Source of the DNA: Pseudomonas sp. R84
GTDB lineage: Bacteria > Pseudomonadota > Gammaproteobacteria > Pseudomonadales > Pseudomonadaceae
Direction: 5' to 3'
Assembly: GCF_009834515.1 (NCBI RefSeq)
Contig: NZ_CP019426.1
Span: forward strand, 4,019,501 to 4,083,500
Length of the DNA: 64,000 nucleotides
Position 1 is the stretch's first letter. Every line of letters begins with the position of its first letter. A model generated the notes under the pieces. That model was not told the origin of the DNA. It ran no database searches and saw nothing but the letters and a program-made list of their open reading frames with translations. The position numbers were made by a program, and so were the translations under genes. Positions 44,622-53,133 of this stretch are shown here, piece after piece.

Positions 44622-46023
44622 GGGCAGCGGTCTCCGTGCCGACGGACTGGAACGCGGAAAAAGGAATCGGATCGATCGGGAAACGCGGGCGCAGCCAACC
44701 GACGTCCTTGCGCCCGGTAGCCTGACGCAAGCGATCGCTGCAGTAGCCGACGCACATGCGCCCCTGGCAATCGCCCATGCTCACGCGGGTGCGCATTTTC
44801 AGGCTGGCGATGTCTTGCACGCCCTGCTCCAGCGCCAGGTCGATGTCGGCGCGGGTGGCGTGCTCGCAACGGCAGATCACCGTGTCGGCGGCGGGCAATG
44901 CGGTCTGGCCGACGCCGCGTTCGGTGTAGCGATCGACGGCGGCGCGAAAGCGCACGATGGCTTTGAGTTTGCTCAAGTAGCGGTCGCGGCGAACCCGCGC
45001 CAATTCCTCTTCGAGCACGCCGCGTTGCAGGAGAATCGAGGTCGCGGCGATCTTGCCGGCGAGCATCGCCGCTTCACCGCCGCGAATCCCGCCCATGTCA
45101 CCGGCCAAATGCACGTGCGGTTCGTTGCTTTGCTGCCAGACATTCGCATTGGCGCGCAGATAACCGTCGTTGCTGAAGCCGTGGTCCAGGCCCATCTGCT
45201 GACTCAGTTGCGTGCGTGGAATAAAGCCGTAACCGACCGCCAGGGTCTTGGCTTCGAAGCGCTCGACGCGGCTCATGTCCGGTTCCCAAGTGGCCGAGTA
45301 CGGCGCGACGCTGACGCTTTTCAGCTCGCCCTCGCCGTGGGCCTCGACCACGCCCCAGCCATAGTTCATCGAGATGCCGTGCAGTTTCAGGTAGGCGAGC
45401 ATGCTCAAACCGTCGAGAAACAACTGCGGCTTGTTCAGCAGCGCCAGACTTTCGCGGGCGATTTTGCCGAACGCGCAAGCTTCATACACGCCCGCGACGC
45501 TGACGCCTGCGGCATGCAGTTGTGTCGCCACCAGCGGCAGCAACGGCCCGGTGCCGGCGATGATCACCGGCCCTTGCGGCTTGACCACACCACTTTTGAT
45601 CTGCAGTTGCAGACCGCCGAGCATGATCACCCCCGGCAAGGTCCAGCCCGGAAACGGCACGCTGCGTTCATGGCAACCGGCAGCCAACAGCAACTGCGAA
45701 TACTCGATCTCGTGCAGTTGCTCGTCGCCATCGAGCACCACCAAGGCGCGGGTGCCTTCGGCGCCGACCACACGATGGTTGAGGCGCACGTCGATCAGCC
45801 CGGACTGTTCCTGAAAATCACCGTGCAGTTTGCCCAGCGCTTCGGAGTAGCGCGGGCCGAGATAATCCAGTTGCACGCCATCTCGCAGCGGCCCGCGATA
45901 GACCACGCCGCCGAGCCGCGAAGCTTCTTCGAGCAAGGTGCAGCGCACACCGTGGCGCGCCAGTTCGATGGCCGCCGCCATCCCCGCCGGGCCGCCGCCG
46001 ACGATGACCGGTTGCAGGCTCAT
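44614..46023 (-). CDS. hcnB: Hydrogen cyanide synthase subunit HcnB
   Basis: 469 residues. N-terminal FAD motif PVIVGGGPAGMAAAIELARHGVRCTLLEEASRLGGVVYRGPLRDGV, a second nucleotide-binding stretch VIIAGTGPLLPLVATQLHAAGV and a C-terminal cysteine cluster ICRCEHAT...GDCQGRMCVGYC that likely binds an iron-sulfur cluster. Start overlaps the hcnA stop by 4 bp (ATGA). Confidence 0.94.
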   Translation of the reverse strand: MSLQPVIVGGGPAGMAAAIELARHGVRCTLLEEASRLGGVVYRGPLRDGVQLDYLGPRYSEALGKLHGDFQEQSGLIDVRLNHRVVGAEGTRALVVLDGDEQLHEIEYSQLLLAAGCHERSVPFPGWTLPGVIMLGGLQLQIKSGVVKPQGPVIIAGTGPLLPLVATQLHAAGVSVAGVYEACAFGKIARESLALLNKPQLFLDGLSMLAYLKLHGISMNYGWGVVEAHGEGELKSVSVAPYSATWEPDMSRVERFEAKTLAVGYGFIPRTQLSQQMGLDHGFSNDGYLRANANVWQQSNEPHVHLAGDMGGIRGGEAAMLAGKIAATSILLQRGVLEEELARVRRDRYLSKLKAIVRFRAAVDRYTERGVGQTALPAADTVICRCEHATRADIDLALEQGVQDIASLKMRTRVSMGDCQGRMCVGYCSDRLRQATGRKDVGWLRPRFPIDPIPFSAFQSVGTETAAHE

Positions 46024-46337
46024 ACGATCACCTCCTGCTCGGTGATGCGGTTGACCTGGGTTTCGATCTGCATGCCATCACGCACCACGGTCTGGCAGGC
46101 CCGGCGTTTGTGCCGGCCATTGATTTTCACCAGACAGCACTGGCAAACGCCCATGCCGCAATAGGCGCCGGTAATCTGATCGTGATCGTTGCGGGCAATC
46201 TGGCGTACGCCGAGTGATTGAATAACGCTGAGTACGGTTTCGCCGATGGCGGCGGTGACCGCTTGACCGTTGATGTGGACGGTCATGTCCGCCTGCGCCA
46301 ACGGCTGGATATCGAAAGTTCTTTCTTGGCAGTGCAT
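46020..46337 (-). CDS. hcnA: Hydrogen cyanide synthase subunit HcnA ([2Fe-2S] protein)
   Basis: 105 residues. ADMTVHINGQAVTAAIGETVLSVIQSLGVRQIARNDHDQ and the cysteine motif GAYCGMGVCQCCLVKINGRHKRRACQT define it. Start choice: ATG 46337 gives MHCQERTFDIQPL, like known HcnA proteins, and uses GGA of CACGGATG as ribosome site; an ATG at 46349 is part of that same CACGGATG element. First gene of hcnABC. Confidence 0.94.
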   Translation of the reverse strand: MHCQERTFDIQPLAQADMTVHINGQAVTAAIGETVLSVIQSLGVRQIARNDHDQITGAYCGMGVCQCCLVKINGRHKRRACQTVVRDGMQIETQVNRITEQEVIV

Positions 46338-46346
46338 TGCGATGTT

Positions 46347-46439
46347 CATCCGTGAAAGTTCGGTTGAGGTGGTGTCAGCTCCTTGCTGCACTACAGCGTG
46401 TCGACGCGTTTGTTGTTGCTGTGATTGGGGCGTCGACGC
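46347..46439 (-). promoter_or_regulatory. hcnA leader: RsmA/RsmE site and hairpin
   Basis: TTTCACGGATGAA at the hcnA ribosome site (core CACGGATG, 46347-46354) matches the known RsmE-hcnA contact sequence. A second GGA lies in GCAAGGAGC about 35 bases upstream. GTGTCGACGC (46398-46407) and GCGTCGACGC (46430-46439) can pair over 9 of 10 positions into a leader stem. Confidence 0.8.
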
Positions 46440-46539
46440 GTACTTCGTCAGCGCAACAGAGGTGCGCGAGAAGCACTGTAGTTCATACCTCAGCAAAGGC
46501 CGGGATCATTTACGTTAGGCGATCTCGCCGCAGTAAATA

Positions 46540-46553
46540 TTGATCCAGGCCAG
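46540..46553 (-). promoter_or_regulatory. Anr box of the hcn promoter
   Basis: CTGGC-CTGG-ATCAA on the minus strand, close to TTGAT-N4-ATCAA and like hcnA boxes in other strains. TAACGT at 46513-46518 could be the -10, putting the box near -40 as expected for activation at low oxygen. It lies between hcnA and the end of the upstream membrane gene. Confidence 0.7.
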
Positions 46554-46578
46554 TGAAAACGATTGGATTGTCCAACGA

Positions 46579-47127
46579 TCAGTTGGAGAAGACGAACTGC
46601 CCTTTGATCTTCTTCGCGCCAATGAAACCCAAGTCCGGGAACAGCAGGGATTTGATCCACGCGGCGTAGAACACAATGGCCAGGGTGATGCCGACGGCAA
46701 TCACGGTCGACAGCGGATCTTCCTCATAGCCCTTGAACATGCGTGAAACCTGACTGATGGTGAGGAGGACGTAAACGGTGTAAGCCGCCGCCACGTTCTT
46801 GTAGAAACCCCATGCAAACAACAGCGGAATGCCGCCTGCGATCAGCAGCATGGTCAGTGCCAGGCCGGCGCTGGCGTCATAGAACAGGAAGAAACCGAAG
46901 ACTGCGCCGATCAATGCCTGAATGCAGGTCAACACAACCAGCAGGGTGACTTTGAGTGAATGCTTTTCTCTAAGGGCCGGATCCGGACGCCCGCCGATCC
47001 AGGCTGCCAACACGCGATCTTTGACCGCACCGCCCGACAACGCTTTGAACGTTTCGGTTTTCGAGCGCCCGGCTTCGAGCATTTCCACCAACTGGCGTTT
47101 GATTTCCTTCTTGTCCAACGTGTTCAT
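46579..47127 (-). CDS. Conserved membrane protein of unknown function
   Basis: 182 residues: a charged N-terminus with a short helical segment (KKEIKRQLVEMLEAGRSKTETFKALSGGAVKDRVLAAWIGGRPDP) and four helices (about 58-80, 83-103, 110-130, 140-162). YIP1-like or TM-rich accessory protein architecture. Located directly upstream of the hcn promoter on the same strand. Confidence 0.75.
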   Translation of the reverse strand: MNTLDKKEIKRQLVEMLEAGRSKTETFKALSGGAVKDRVLAAWIGGRPDPALREKHSLKVTLLVVLTCIQALIGAVFGFFLFYDASAGLALTMLLIAGGIPLLFAWGFYKNVAAAYTVYVLLTISQVSRMFKGYEEDPLSTVIAVGITLAIVFYAAWIKSLLFPDLGFIGAKKIKGQFVFSN

Positions 47128-47197
47128 CCTTAAAGAGAGGTAAAAGCGGCCAATCCACTTCCGGCGGCGATTCTCGCCGTTGGCCCCGCAGAAAGCA

Positions 47198-47232
47198 AAA
47201 AGCCGCTTCCACCCGAAGGTGGAAGCGGCCGA
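47198..47232 (-). terminator. Terminator after the 24-residue membrane protein gene
   Basis: CCGCTTCCACC / GGTGGAAGCGG hairpin with CTTTTTGC following on the minus strand. Confidence 0.88.
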
Positions 47233-47254
47233 GGCATGGGCCTCAATGGAGCAA

Positions 47255-47329
47255 TCAGTGCACGAACAGGGCGATCAGGATGATGATCGGGATCGGTACG
47301 CCGAGGAAAAACAGCAGAAGTGAGCGCAT
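47255..47329 (-). CDS. 24-residue hydrophobic membrane peptide
   Basis: Reads MRSLLLFFLGVPIPI followed by an Ile/Leu-rich stretch ending LFVH-stop: a single membrane span with a GVPIP motif. AAGGAG sits exactly seven bases before ATG 47329 (a second in-frame ATG at 47335 is too close). It is 15 bp downstream of the stop of the 309-residue membrane protein gene and followed by a strong terminator, so it is the last cistron of that transcript. Similar tiny proteins occur in many proteobacteria; function unknown to me. Confidence 0.75.
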   Translation of the reverse strand: MRSLLLFFLGVPIPIIILIALFVH

Positions 47330-47344
47330 GGTCATGCTCCTTGT

Positions 47345-48274
47345 TTAACGGACTGGAGTGGTCGTGGTGTAGGTGTCGACTTCTACGTACTCGACGGCAT
47401 CCCGGCGACGACCGCCGTAAGTAGCCGCGAGGCTGGCGAAGAACGCACCGGCCAACAGCGAGATGAACATCCACAGCGAGGTCCAGGCAGCGACTTTCGC
47501 AGCGGTGTCGGCGGCTTGTTGAGCTTTCAGCTTGGCGTCGGCCAGGGCTTTCTGAGTGCGCGCGTAGATCTCATCGACGCGGCGCTCGGCATCGGCCTGA
47601 GTCAGGTTGGTCCGCTGTGCGACCAGCTGCGCCAGGTAGGTACGGTCTTCGGCACTCAACTGACCATTGGCCAGGCTTTGCGCGAAAATACGGGCCACCG
47701 CACCATGCGCTGCGTCATCGCTGACGGAGGCCGGACGGTCATCACGGAACAGGCTGTCGATGTAGTAACCGTACTGATTGCTGTCGGTGTTCGCTGCAGC
47801 AGAGCCGGCCGCTTGGGTCATCGCGCTGGCTGCACCGCCGGCCACACTGGCACCTGCCTGCACACCACCACTGATGACGCTGCTGACCGAGCCGACCACC
47901 AGCACTGCGGTAACCAATGTAGCCACACACCAGGCAAGGAAGCCGTGGGCGGTGTCGCGGAAATACACCTCGTCACCGTGCATGTTCGCCCACTTCACCC
48001 GCAGGCGACCGGCGATGTAGCCACCCATGCCGGAAGCGATGATTTGCGTCGCCGCCAGCCAGACTATCGTAGAAATGCCCAGGCCCTTGGCGCTTACGCC
48101 CTCTCCGGCCCACGGTGAAACGGCAGAGAAACCCAAACCGAACCCGAGCAAAACCAAAATCATCGACAGTGCAGCGGCAGCCGCAGCACCGGCGAAAATC
48201 GCGCCCCAGGACACGCCCGAAACGCTGCTCGACTCTTCAACGGCGGGATAAAACCCATCAGGGGATCTATTCAT
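47345..48274 (-). CDS. Conserved multi-span membrane protein
   Basis: 309 residues. GVSWGAIFAGAAAAAALSMILVLLGFGLGF and IVWLAATQIIASGMGGYIAGRLR at the N-terminus, a Gly/Ala-rich span near VVGSVSSVISGGVQAGASVAGG, a soluble Gln/Ala-rich coiled segment (RRVDEIYARTQKALADAKLKAQQAADTAA) and a last span before TYGGRRRD. Start ATG 48274 has GGAG upstream. Unknown function; stress-related membrane proteins with this N-terminal motif are common. Confidence 0.8.
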   Translation of the reverse strand: MNRSPDGFYPAVEESSSVSGVSWGAIFAGAAAAAALSMILVLLGFGLGFSAVSPWAGEGVSAKGLGISTIVWLAATQIIASGMGGYIAGRLRVKWANMHGDEVYFRDTAHGFLAWCVATLVTAVLVVGSVSSVISGGVQAGASVAGGAASAMTQAAGSAAANTDSNQYGYYIDSLFRDDRPASVSDDAAHGAVARIFAQSLANGQLSAEDRTYLAQLVAQRTNLTQADAERRVDEIYARTQKALADAKLKAQQAADTAAKVAAWTSLWMFISLLAGAFFASLAATYGGRRRDAVEYVEVDTYTTTTPVR

Positions 48275-48581
48275 TGTTGTTCTGCTCCAGGCATGAAAAA
48301 TGGTGTTACAACTCGTCATCAGAGGAATTGCAGTGACCGTGCCAGTCGCGAAAAATAAATAAACCCTTCAGTTTCAATCAGTTAGAAAGAATGAACTTCC
48401 TAGGACCATGCAAATTGCAACAAGGCCCGAATAAGAGCGGGTTTTATGCATTGGCCTCGAATACCAATAGCGCTCGAAATTTGCGTTTGTGACAGGTCAA
48501 CATGAAAGTTAATTTAAAGCGTCAGCGCAATTTCTTGGCAAAATGCTGCCATTCCGTTTGAACCGATCAGCAGGCCTGCCT
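48275..48581. other. AT-richer intergenic region, divergent promoters
   Basis: 307 bp between the divergent membrane protein and response regulator genes. AT-rich tracts (AAAAATAAATAAA near 48350, GTTAATTTAAAG near 48510) suggest promoters; I see no clear operator, RNA gene or open frame. Confidence 0.5.
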
Positions 48582-49265
48582 ATGACTCGTATCTTGACCA
48601 TCGAAGACGACGCCGTGACTGCGCGGGAAATCGTCGCCGAACTGAGCAGCCACGGGCTGGAAGTCGACTGGGTCGACAATGGCCGCGAAGGCCTCGACCG
48701 CGCCGTGAGCGGCAACTACGACCTGATCACCCTCGACCGCATGCTGCCCGAACTCGATGGTCTGGCCATCGTCACCACCCTGCGCACCATGGGCGTGGCC
48801 ACACCGATCCTGATGATCAGCGCCCTCTCCGATGTTGACGAACGCGTACGCGGCTTGCGCGCTGGCGGTGATGACTACCTGACCAAACCGTTCGCCACCG
48901 ATGAAATGGCCGCACGGGTTGAAGTGTTGCTGCGTCGGCAGAACAGCGGCGCGACTCAGGCGACAACCTTGCAGGTGGCCGACCTCGAACTGGACTTGAT
49001 CAGCCACGAAGCGCGCCGTGCCGAACAGGTGCTGACGCTATTGCCGACCGAATACAAGCTGCTCGAATTCCTGATGCGCAACAGCGGCCAGATCCTTTCG
49101 CGGATGATGATTTTCGAGGAAGTCTGGGGTTATCACTTCGACCCGGGCACCAACCTCATCGACGTGCATATCGGCCGTCTGCGCAAGAAGATCGACGCGG
49201 TGGGCAACGTTCCGTTGATCCGCACGGTACGGGGCTCGGGTTATGTCATTGCCGAACCCGTCTGA
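48582..49265 (+). CDS. OmpR-family response regulator
   Basis: 227 residues: receiver domain with acidic pair D9/D10, phospho-acceptor D52 (LITLDRMLPELDG) and K in DDYLTKPF; C-terminal winged helix (LLPTEYKLLEFLMRNSGQILSRMMIFEEVWGYHFDPGTNLIDVHIGRLRKKI...RTVRGSGYVI). ATG 48582 is chosen; the longer frame begins in the promoter. Overlaps the kinase gene start by 23 bp. Signal unknown. Confidence 0.93.
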   Translation: MTRILTIEDDAVTAREIVAELSSHGLEVDWVDNGREGLDRAVSGNYDLITLDRMLPELDGLAIVTTLRTMGVATPILMISALSDVDERVRGLRAGGDDYLTKPFATDEMAARVEVLLRRQNSGATQATTLQVADLELDLISHEARRAEQVLTLLPTEYKLLEFLMRNSGQILSRMMIFEEVWGYHFDPGTNLIDVHIGRLRKKIDAVGNVPLIRTVRGSGYVIAEPV

Positions 49266-50637
49266 CGGCTGGCGCTCCTCCAGCAGCCGCTTGCTGGCGC
49301 TGTACAGTTCGCTGTTCGTGGCCTGGAGCGCGATCCTCATGGGGGTCATGTATTACGAGGTTTCCGGCTACCTCGACAACCTCGCCAAACATTCGCTGAT
49401 GCAACGTCAGCATCTGTTTTCGCACTTTCGCGGCGAGCAACTGGAAGACGCCCTCGCCGCCAGCATGACTTTCGATATTCGCGGCATCGACGCCTATGGC
49501 TTGTTCGATGCCGACGGCGTTTACCTCGGCGGTGCCTTGCAGCAGATCCCCGAGGGCCTACCGCTGGACGGCAAGATCCACATGCTCGCCGACTGCGCCG
49601 ACTCCGATGACCCGACCCTGCCCAATGACAGCTGCGACGCGGTCGCCACGCAAACCCGCGACGGTCGCTGGCTGGTGTTGCTGCGCGACAACGGCTCGCT
49701 GTTCGCCGTCACGCGGATCATTTTGCATGCGTTGTTCTGGGGCGTGTCGCTGACGATTTTGCCGGGGATTGCCGGGTGGCATTTGCTGCGGCGCCGACCG
49801 TTGCGGCGAATTCGCGCGATTCAGGACAGCGCCCAGGCGATTGTCGCCGGCGATCTGACTCATCGATTACCGCTGTCCAATCGCCGCGACGAACTGGATA
49901 TGCTCGCCGCTATCGTCAACGCCATGCTGGAGCGCATCGAGCGTTTGATGAATGAAGTCAAAGGCGTCTGCGACAACATCGCCCATGATTTGCGTACCCC
50001 GCTGACGCGCCTGCGCGCGCAGTTGTATCGCATGCAGCAACAGGCCGGCGAAGGTTCGCAGGAGGCGGCGCAACTGGATCTGGTGCTGGCGGAAGCGGAT
50101 ACGCTGATGGCGCGGTTTCGCGGTTTGCTACGGATTTCCGAACTGGAAGATCGCCAGCGCCGCTCAGGCTTTGTCGAACTCGACCCGGTGCAATTGCTGG
50201 AAGAACTGCATGAGTTTTACCTGCCGCTGGCCGAGGAAGGCGAGCTGCGTTTCGATTTGAACATGCCGGAAACATTACCGGCGCTGAACGGTGATCGGGC
50301 ATTGCTGTTCGAGGCGTTGGCGAATTTGCTGAGCAACTCGATCAAGTTCACGCCGCCGGGCGGCACGGTGATGTTGCGTGGGGTCAACGCGGGTGGACAG
50401 ACGCGGATCGAGGTGCACGACTCAGGACCGGGGATTCCCGAGGCTGAGCGTGAGGCGGTGTTCCAGCGTTTCTATCGCGCCGAGGGTGGGCAGCCGCAGG
50501 GTGGCTTTGGTTTGGGGCTGTCGATTGTCGCGGCGATTGTCAGTTTGCATGGCTTCAGTCTTGAAGTCGGCAGCAGTGATCTGGGCGGGGCGAAACTGGT
50601 GCTCGATTGCCGGCAGAGCCTGATCGAGAATTCCTGA
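49243..50637 (+). CDS. Sensor histidine kinase
   Basis: 464 residues. Two membrane helices (about 17-37 and 160-180) bracket a 120-residue periplasmic sensor with three cysteines. HAMP domain from RRRPLRRIRAIQDSAQAIVAGDLTHRLP, HisKA with H248 in CDNIAHDLRTPLTRLRAQL, and HATPase with N-box ALANLLSNSIKFTP, G1 HDSGPGIP and G2 GGFGLGLSIV. Partner of the overlapping OmpR-type regulator. Confidence 0.93.
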   Translation: MSLPNPSDGWRSSSSRLLALYSSLFVAWSAILMGVMYYEVSGYLDNLAKHSLMQRQHLFSHFRGEQLEDALAASMTFDIRGIDAYGLFDADGVYLGGALQQIPEGLPLDGKIHMLADCADSDDPTLPNDSCDAVATQTRDGRWLVLLRDNGSLFAVTRIILHALFWGVSLTILPGIAGWHLLRRRPLRRIRAIQDSAQAIVAGDLTHRLPLSNRRDELDMLAAIVNAMLERIERLMNEVKGVCDNIAHDLRTPLTRLRAQLYRMQQQAGEGSQEAAQLDLVLAEADTLMARFRGLLRISELEDRQRRSGFVELDPVQLLEELHEFYLPLAEEGELRFDLNMPETLPALNGDRALLFEALANLLSNSIKFTPPGGTVMLRGVNAGGQTRIEVHDSGPGIPEAEREAVFQRFYRAEGGQPQGGFGLGLSIVAAIVSLHGFSLEVGSSDLGGAKLVLDCRQSLIENS

Positions 50638-50660
50638 CCTTTTATATTTGAAATGCACAA

Positions 50661-50753
50661 CCTGTAGGAGTGAGCCTGCTCGCGATGGCGTCGTGTCAGT
50701 CAAAAAAGATATCGACTGACACGACGCCATCGCGAGCAGGCTCACTCCTACAT
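50661..50753. repeat. REPIN, family A, perfect 39-bp arms
   Basis: Both 39-base arms (50663-50701 region and its mirror ending 50752) match without a mismatch, with a 12-base A-rich loop. Other copies have several mismatches in the inner part, so this copy looks recent or conserved. Confidence 0.95.
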
Positions 50754-50769
50754 TGGATCGTGGTGTTCT

Positions 50770-51180
50770 TCAGGTTGGGTAATTGGCTCGGAGTGCTTCG
50801 AGTCCACCCTGGTAGATGCCGCTGAACAGCGCCACCACCTCCTCATCGCTCACGCCTTTGGCGTTGAAGCGCCCCGACCACGTCACCCGTGCGCCCTGCC
50901 CTTGGGCTTCGACCTTGATCGTCGCCAGATAATCAGTGGCCGGGAACGGCGCCTGTTCAATCGAATAGCTGTAGGTTTTCGCGGCGTTGTCGAACGCTTG
51001 CAGACGCTCTACCACCACAGCGCCGTCAGCGGTTTGCAAGGTGCGCACGCGCCCACCGTCGCTCAGTTCACTGTTGGGAATAAAGGGCAGCCAATCGGGC
51101 AGCGTGTTGAAGCCGCCGATCAATTGCCAGACCTGATCGGCCGAGGCCGGGATATCGATGGTTGCTGATGCTGTAGGCAT
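50770..51180 (-). CDS. SRPBCC (START-like, polyketide cyclase type) protein
   Basis: 136 residues with the typical opening ATIDIPASADQVWQLIGGFNTLPDWLPFI and later SYSIEQAPFPATDYLATIKVEAQGQGARVTWSGRFNAKG. A small hydrophobic-ligand-binding fold; no catalytic claim. Last gene of a possible operon with the SDR and aldo-keto reductase upstream (23-bp gap). Confidence 0.85.
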   Translation of the reverse strand: MPTASATIDIPASADQVWQLIGGFNTLPDWLPFIPNSELSDGGRVRTLQTADGAVVVERLQAFDNAAKTYSYSIEQAPFPATDYLATIKVEAQGQGARVTWSGRFNAKGVSDEEVVALFSGIYQGGLEALRANYPT

Positions 51181-51203
51181 AAATAAACGTCTCTCTCGGA
51201 AAT

Positions 51204-52001
51204 TCAGATCGTCAGGCTGTCGACCACGCCGCCATCGACGCGCAACGCGGCGCCAGTGGTGGCCGAGGACAGCGGCGAAGCAATGTAGGTCACCAGATGC
51301 GCGACCTCTTCAACATCCGCGACACGCTGGATAATCGAAGTCGGACGGGCCTTGAGCACGAAGGCGTCGGCTTCATCGCGCAGGTTGCGCCCGGATTCGG
51401 CGGCGGCATCCTTGAGCATGTCTTGCAGGCCATCGGTGAAGGTCGGCCCCGGCAGGATCGCATTGACCGTCACCCCGGTGCCAGCCAGACGTTTGGCCAG
51501 ACCGTGGGACACCGCCAGATTGGCGCTTTTGGTCACGCCGTAATTGATCATGTCGGCCGGCGTGGCGACGCCGGATTCCGAGGACAGGAAGATCACCCGG
51601 CCCCAGCCCTGCTCAACCATCGCCGGCACGTAATGCCGCGCCAGACGTACGCCGGAAATCACGTTGACCTCATAGAAACGCGTCCACTCGCTGTCCGGCG
51701 CTTCGAAGAAATCAACGGCGTCGAAGATACCGAGGTTGTTCACCAGAATGTCCGCGCGCGGTTCAGCGGCGAACAGCTTCTGCGCGCCCTCCGCGGTGCC
51801 CAGATCGGCAGCCAAACCACGCAACTGCGCACCCGGGACTTTCTCGCGAATACTCGCCAACGCCTGTTCAACTTTGGCCGTGTCGCGACCGATGACCACC
51901 ACCGTGGCGCCGGATTCGGCCAGCGACTGGCTGATGCCCAGACCAATGCCGGCGGTGCTGCCGCTGACGATGGCCAGTTTCCCACTCAGATCAATCTTCA
52001 T
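51204..52001 (-). CDS. Short-chain dehydrogenase/reductase
   Basis: 265-residue classical SDR. Cofactor motif SGSTAGIGLGIS, NNLGIF at the NNAG position, active Ser in SSESGVATPADMINYGVTKSA with YxxTK (the usual YxxxK). A variant N of NNAG (Ala to Leu) may affect nothing. Start overlaps the end of the aldo-keto reductase gene (ATGA). Substrate unknown, oxo-acyl or sugar alcohol possible. Confidence 0.88.
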   Translation of the reverse strand: MKIDLSGKLAIVSGSTAGIGLGISQSLAESGATVVVIGRDTAKVEQALASIREKVPGAQLRGLAADLGTAEGAQKLFAAEPRADILVNNLGIFDAVDFFEAPDSEWTRFYEVNVISGVRLARHYVPAMVEQGWGRVIFLSSESGVATPADMINYGVTKSANLAVSHGLAKRLAGTGVTVNAILPGPTFTDGLQDMLKDAAAESGRNLRDEADAFVLKARPTSIIQRVADVEEVAHLVTYIASPLSSATTGAALRVDGGVVDSLTI

Positions 52002-53020
52002 GCTTTCACCTCATCGATTGGCAATGGTGCACGTTCGGAAACCAGTTTGGCGTCGCGCATCGCCTGCCAGAAACCGGCAGGAATGATTGCCGACAACGCC
52101 GCGACATCTTCAGCAATTCGGCCGGGTTTGCTGGCGCCAGGAATGACCGCCGCAACAGCGGGATTGGCCAGCGAGAACTGTAGCGCAGCGGCTTTGATAT
52201 CGACGTGGTAAGCGGCGGCGATGCGTTTGATCTGCTCCACTTTGGCGATGACCTCAGGGCTGGCCTGCTGGTATTCGAAGTGCGAGCCACCGGCCAGGAT
52301 TCCCGAGCTATAAGGGCCACCGACAACGATTTCGACGTTCTGCGCTCGGGCCGAATCCATCAGGCGTTGCAACGGACGTTCGTGGTCGAGCAGCGTGTAG
52401 CGACCGGCCAACAAAAAACCATCCGGTTGCGCTTCGCTGAGGTCGAGGGTCAGTTCGCACGGTTCGACTTTGTTTACGCCCAGGCCCCAGCCCTTGATCA
52501 CGCCTTCTTCGCGCAACCGGGTGAGGACTTTGAATGCGCCGGTGCGGGCCTGGTTGAAGTATTCCAGCCATTGATCGCCATAGAAGTCCTGCGCGATGTC
52601 GTGCACCCAGACGATGTCGAGGCGATCGGTTTGCAGGCGTTTGAGGCTATCTTCGATCGAACGCAAGGTTGCGTCGGCGCTGTAGTCGTTGACGATCTTG
52701 TTCGGCCGACCGTGTTCGAATACCCCGCTCTTCTCGCCGAGATCACGGGCGGCGGCGTCTTCAACTTCATCGAGAATCACCCTGCCGACCTTGCTGCTGA
52801 GCACATAGTCATCGCGTTTGTATTGCTTGAGCGCTTCACCGAGGCGGATCTCCGACAGACCGGAACCGTAGAACGGCGCGGTATCGAAGTAACGCACGCC
52901 GGCATCCCACGCAGCATGCACGGTGGCTTGCGCTTCGGCTTCCGGGATGGCGCGGAACATGTTGCCCAGTGGCGCGGTGCCGAAGCCCAGTTGGCCGGGG
53001 AGTTTGTCTTTTAAGCTCAT
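51998..53020 (-). CDS. Aldo/keto reductase (aldose 1-dehydrogenase type)
   Basis: 340-residue TIM-barrel NADP oxidoreductase. FDTAPFYGSGLSEIRLGEALK carries catalytic Asp and Tyr, SSKVGR the Lys, VWVHDI the His. The long insert and GFGTAPLGNMFRAIPEAEAQATVHAAWDAGVRY resemble D-threo-aldose/L-fucose dehydrogenases. First gene of AKR-SDR-SRPBCC, divergent from a LysR regulator. Confidence 0.88.
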   Translation of the reverse strand: MSLKDKLPGQLGFGTAPLGNMFRAIPEAEAQATVHAAWDAGVRYFDTAPFYGSGLSEIRLGEALKQYKRDDYVLSSKVGRVILDEVEDAAARDLGEKSGVFEHGRPNKIVNDYSADATLRSIEDSLKRLQTDRLDIVWVHDIAQDFYGDQWLEYFNQARTGAFKVLTRLREEGVIKGWGLGVNKVEPCELTLDLSEAQPDGFLLAGRYTLLDHERPLQRLMDSARAQNVEIVVGGPYSSGILAGGSHFEYQQASPEVIAKVEQIKRIAAAYHVDIKAAALQFSLANPAVAAVIPGASKPGRIAEDVAALSAIIPAGFWQAMRDAKLVSERAPLPIDEVKA

Positions 53021-53133
53021 GGGTTTTTCCTCAATAGGTTCTGGGTCTGGGTGACCGTTGAGCAGATCCTAGATTGCGACACCGAGACCGTCCAAGACAT
53101 AATGCGCAGCACTTGAGTCCCTACAGGTCTGAC

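Noticed and set aside
48275..48581. Small RNA in the gap before the response regulator
   Set aside because: A weak CCCG..CGGGTTTT hairpin is present near 48430 but there is no supporting promoter or conserved structure visible.
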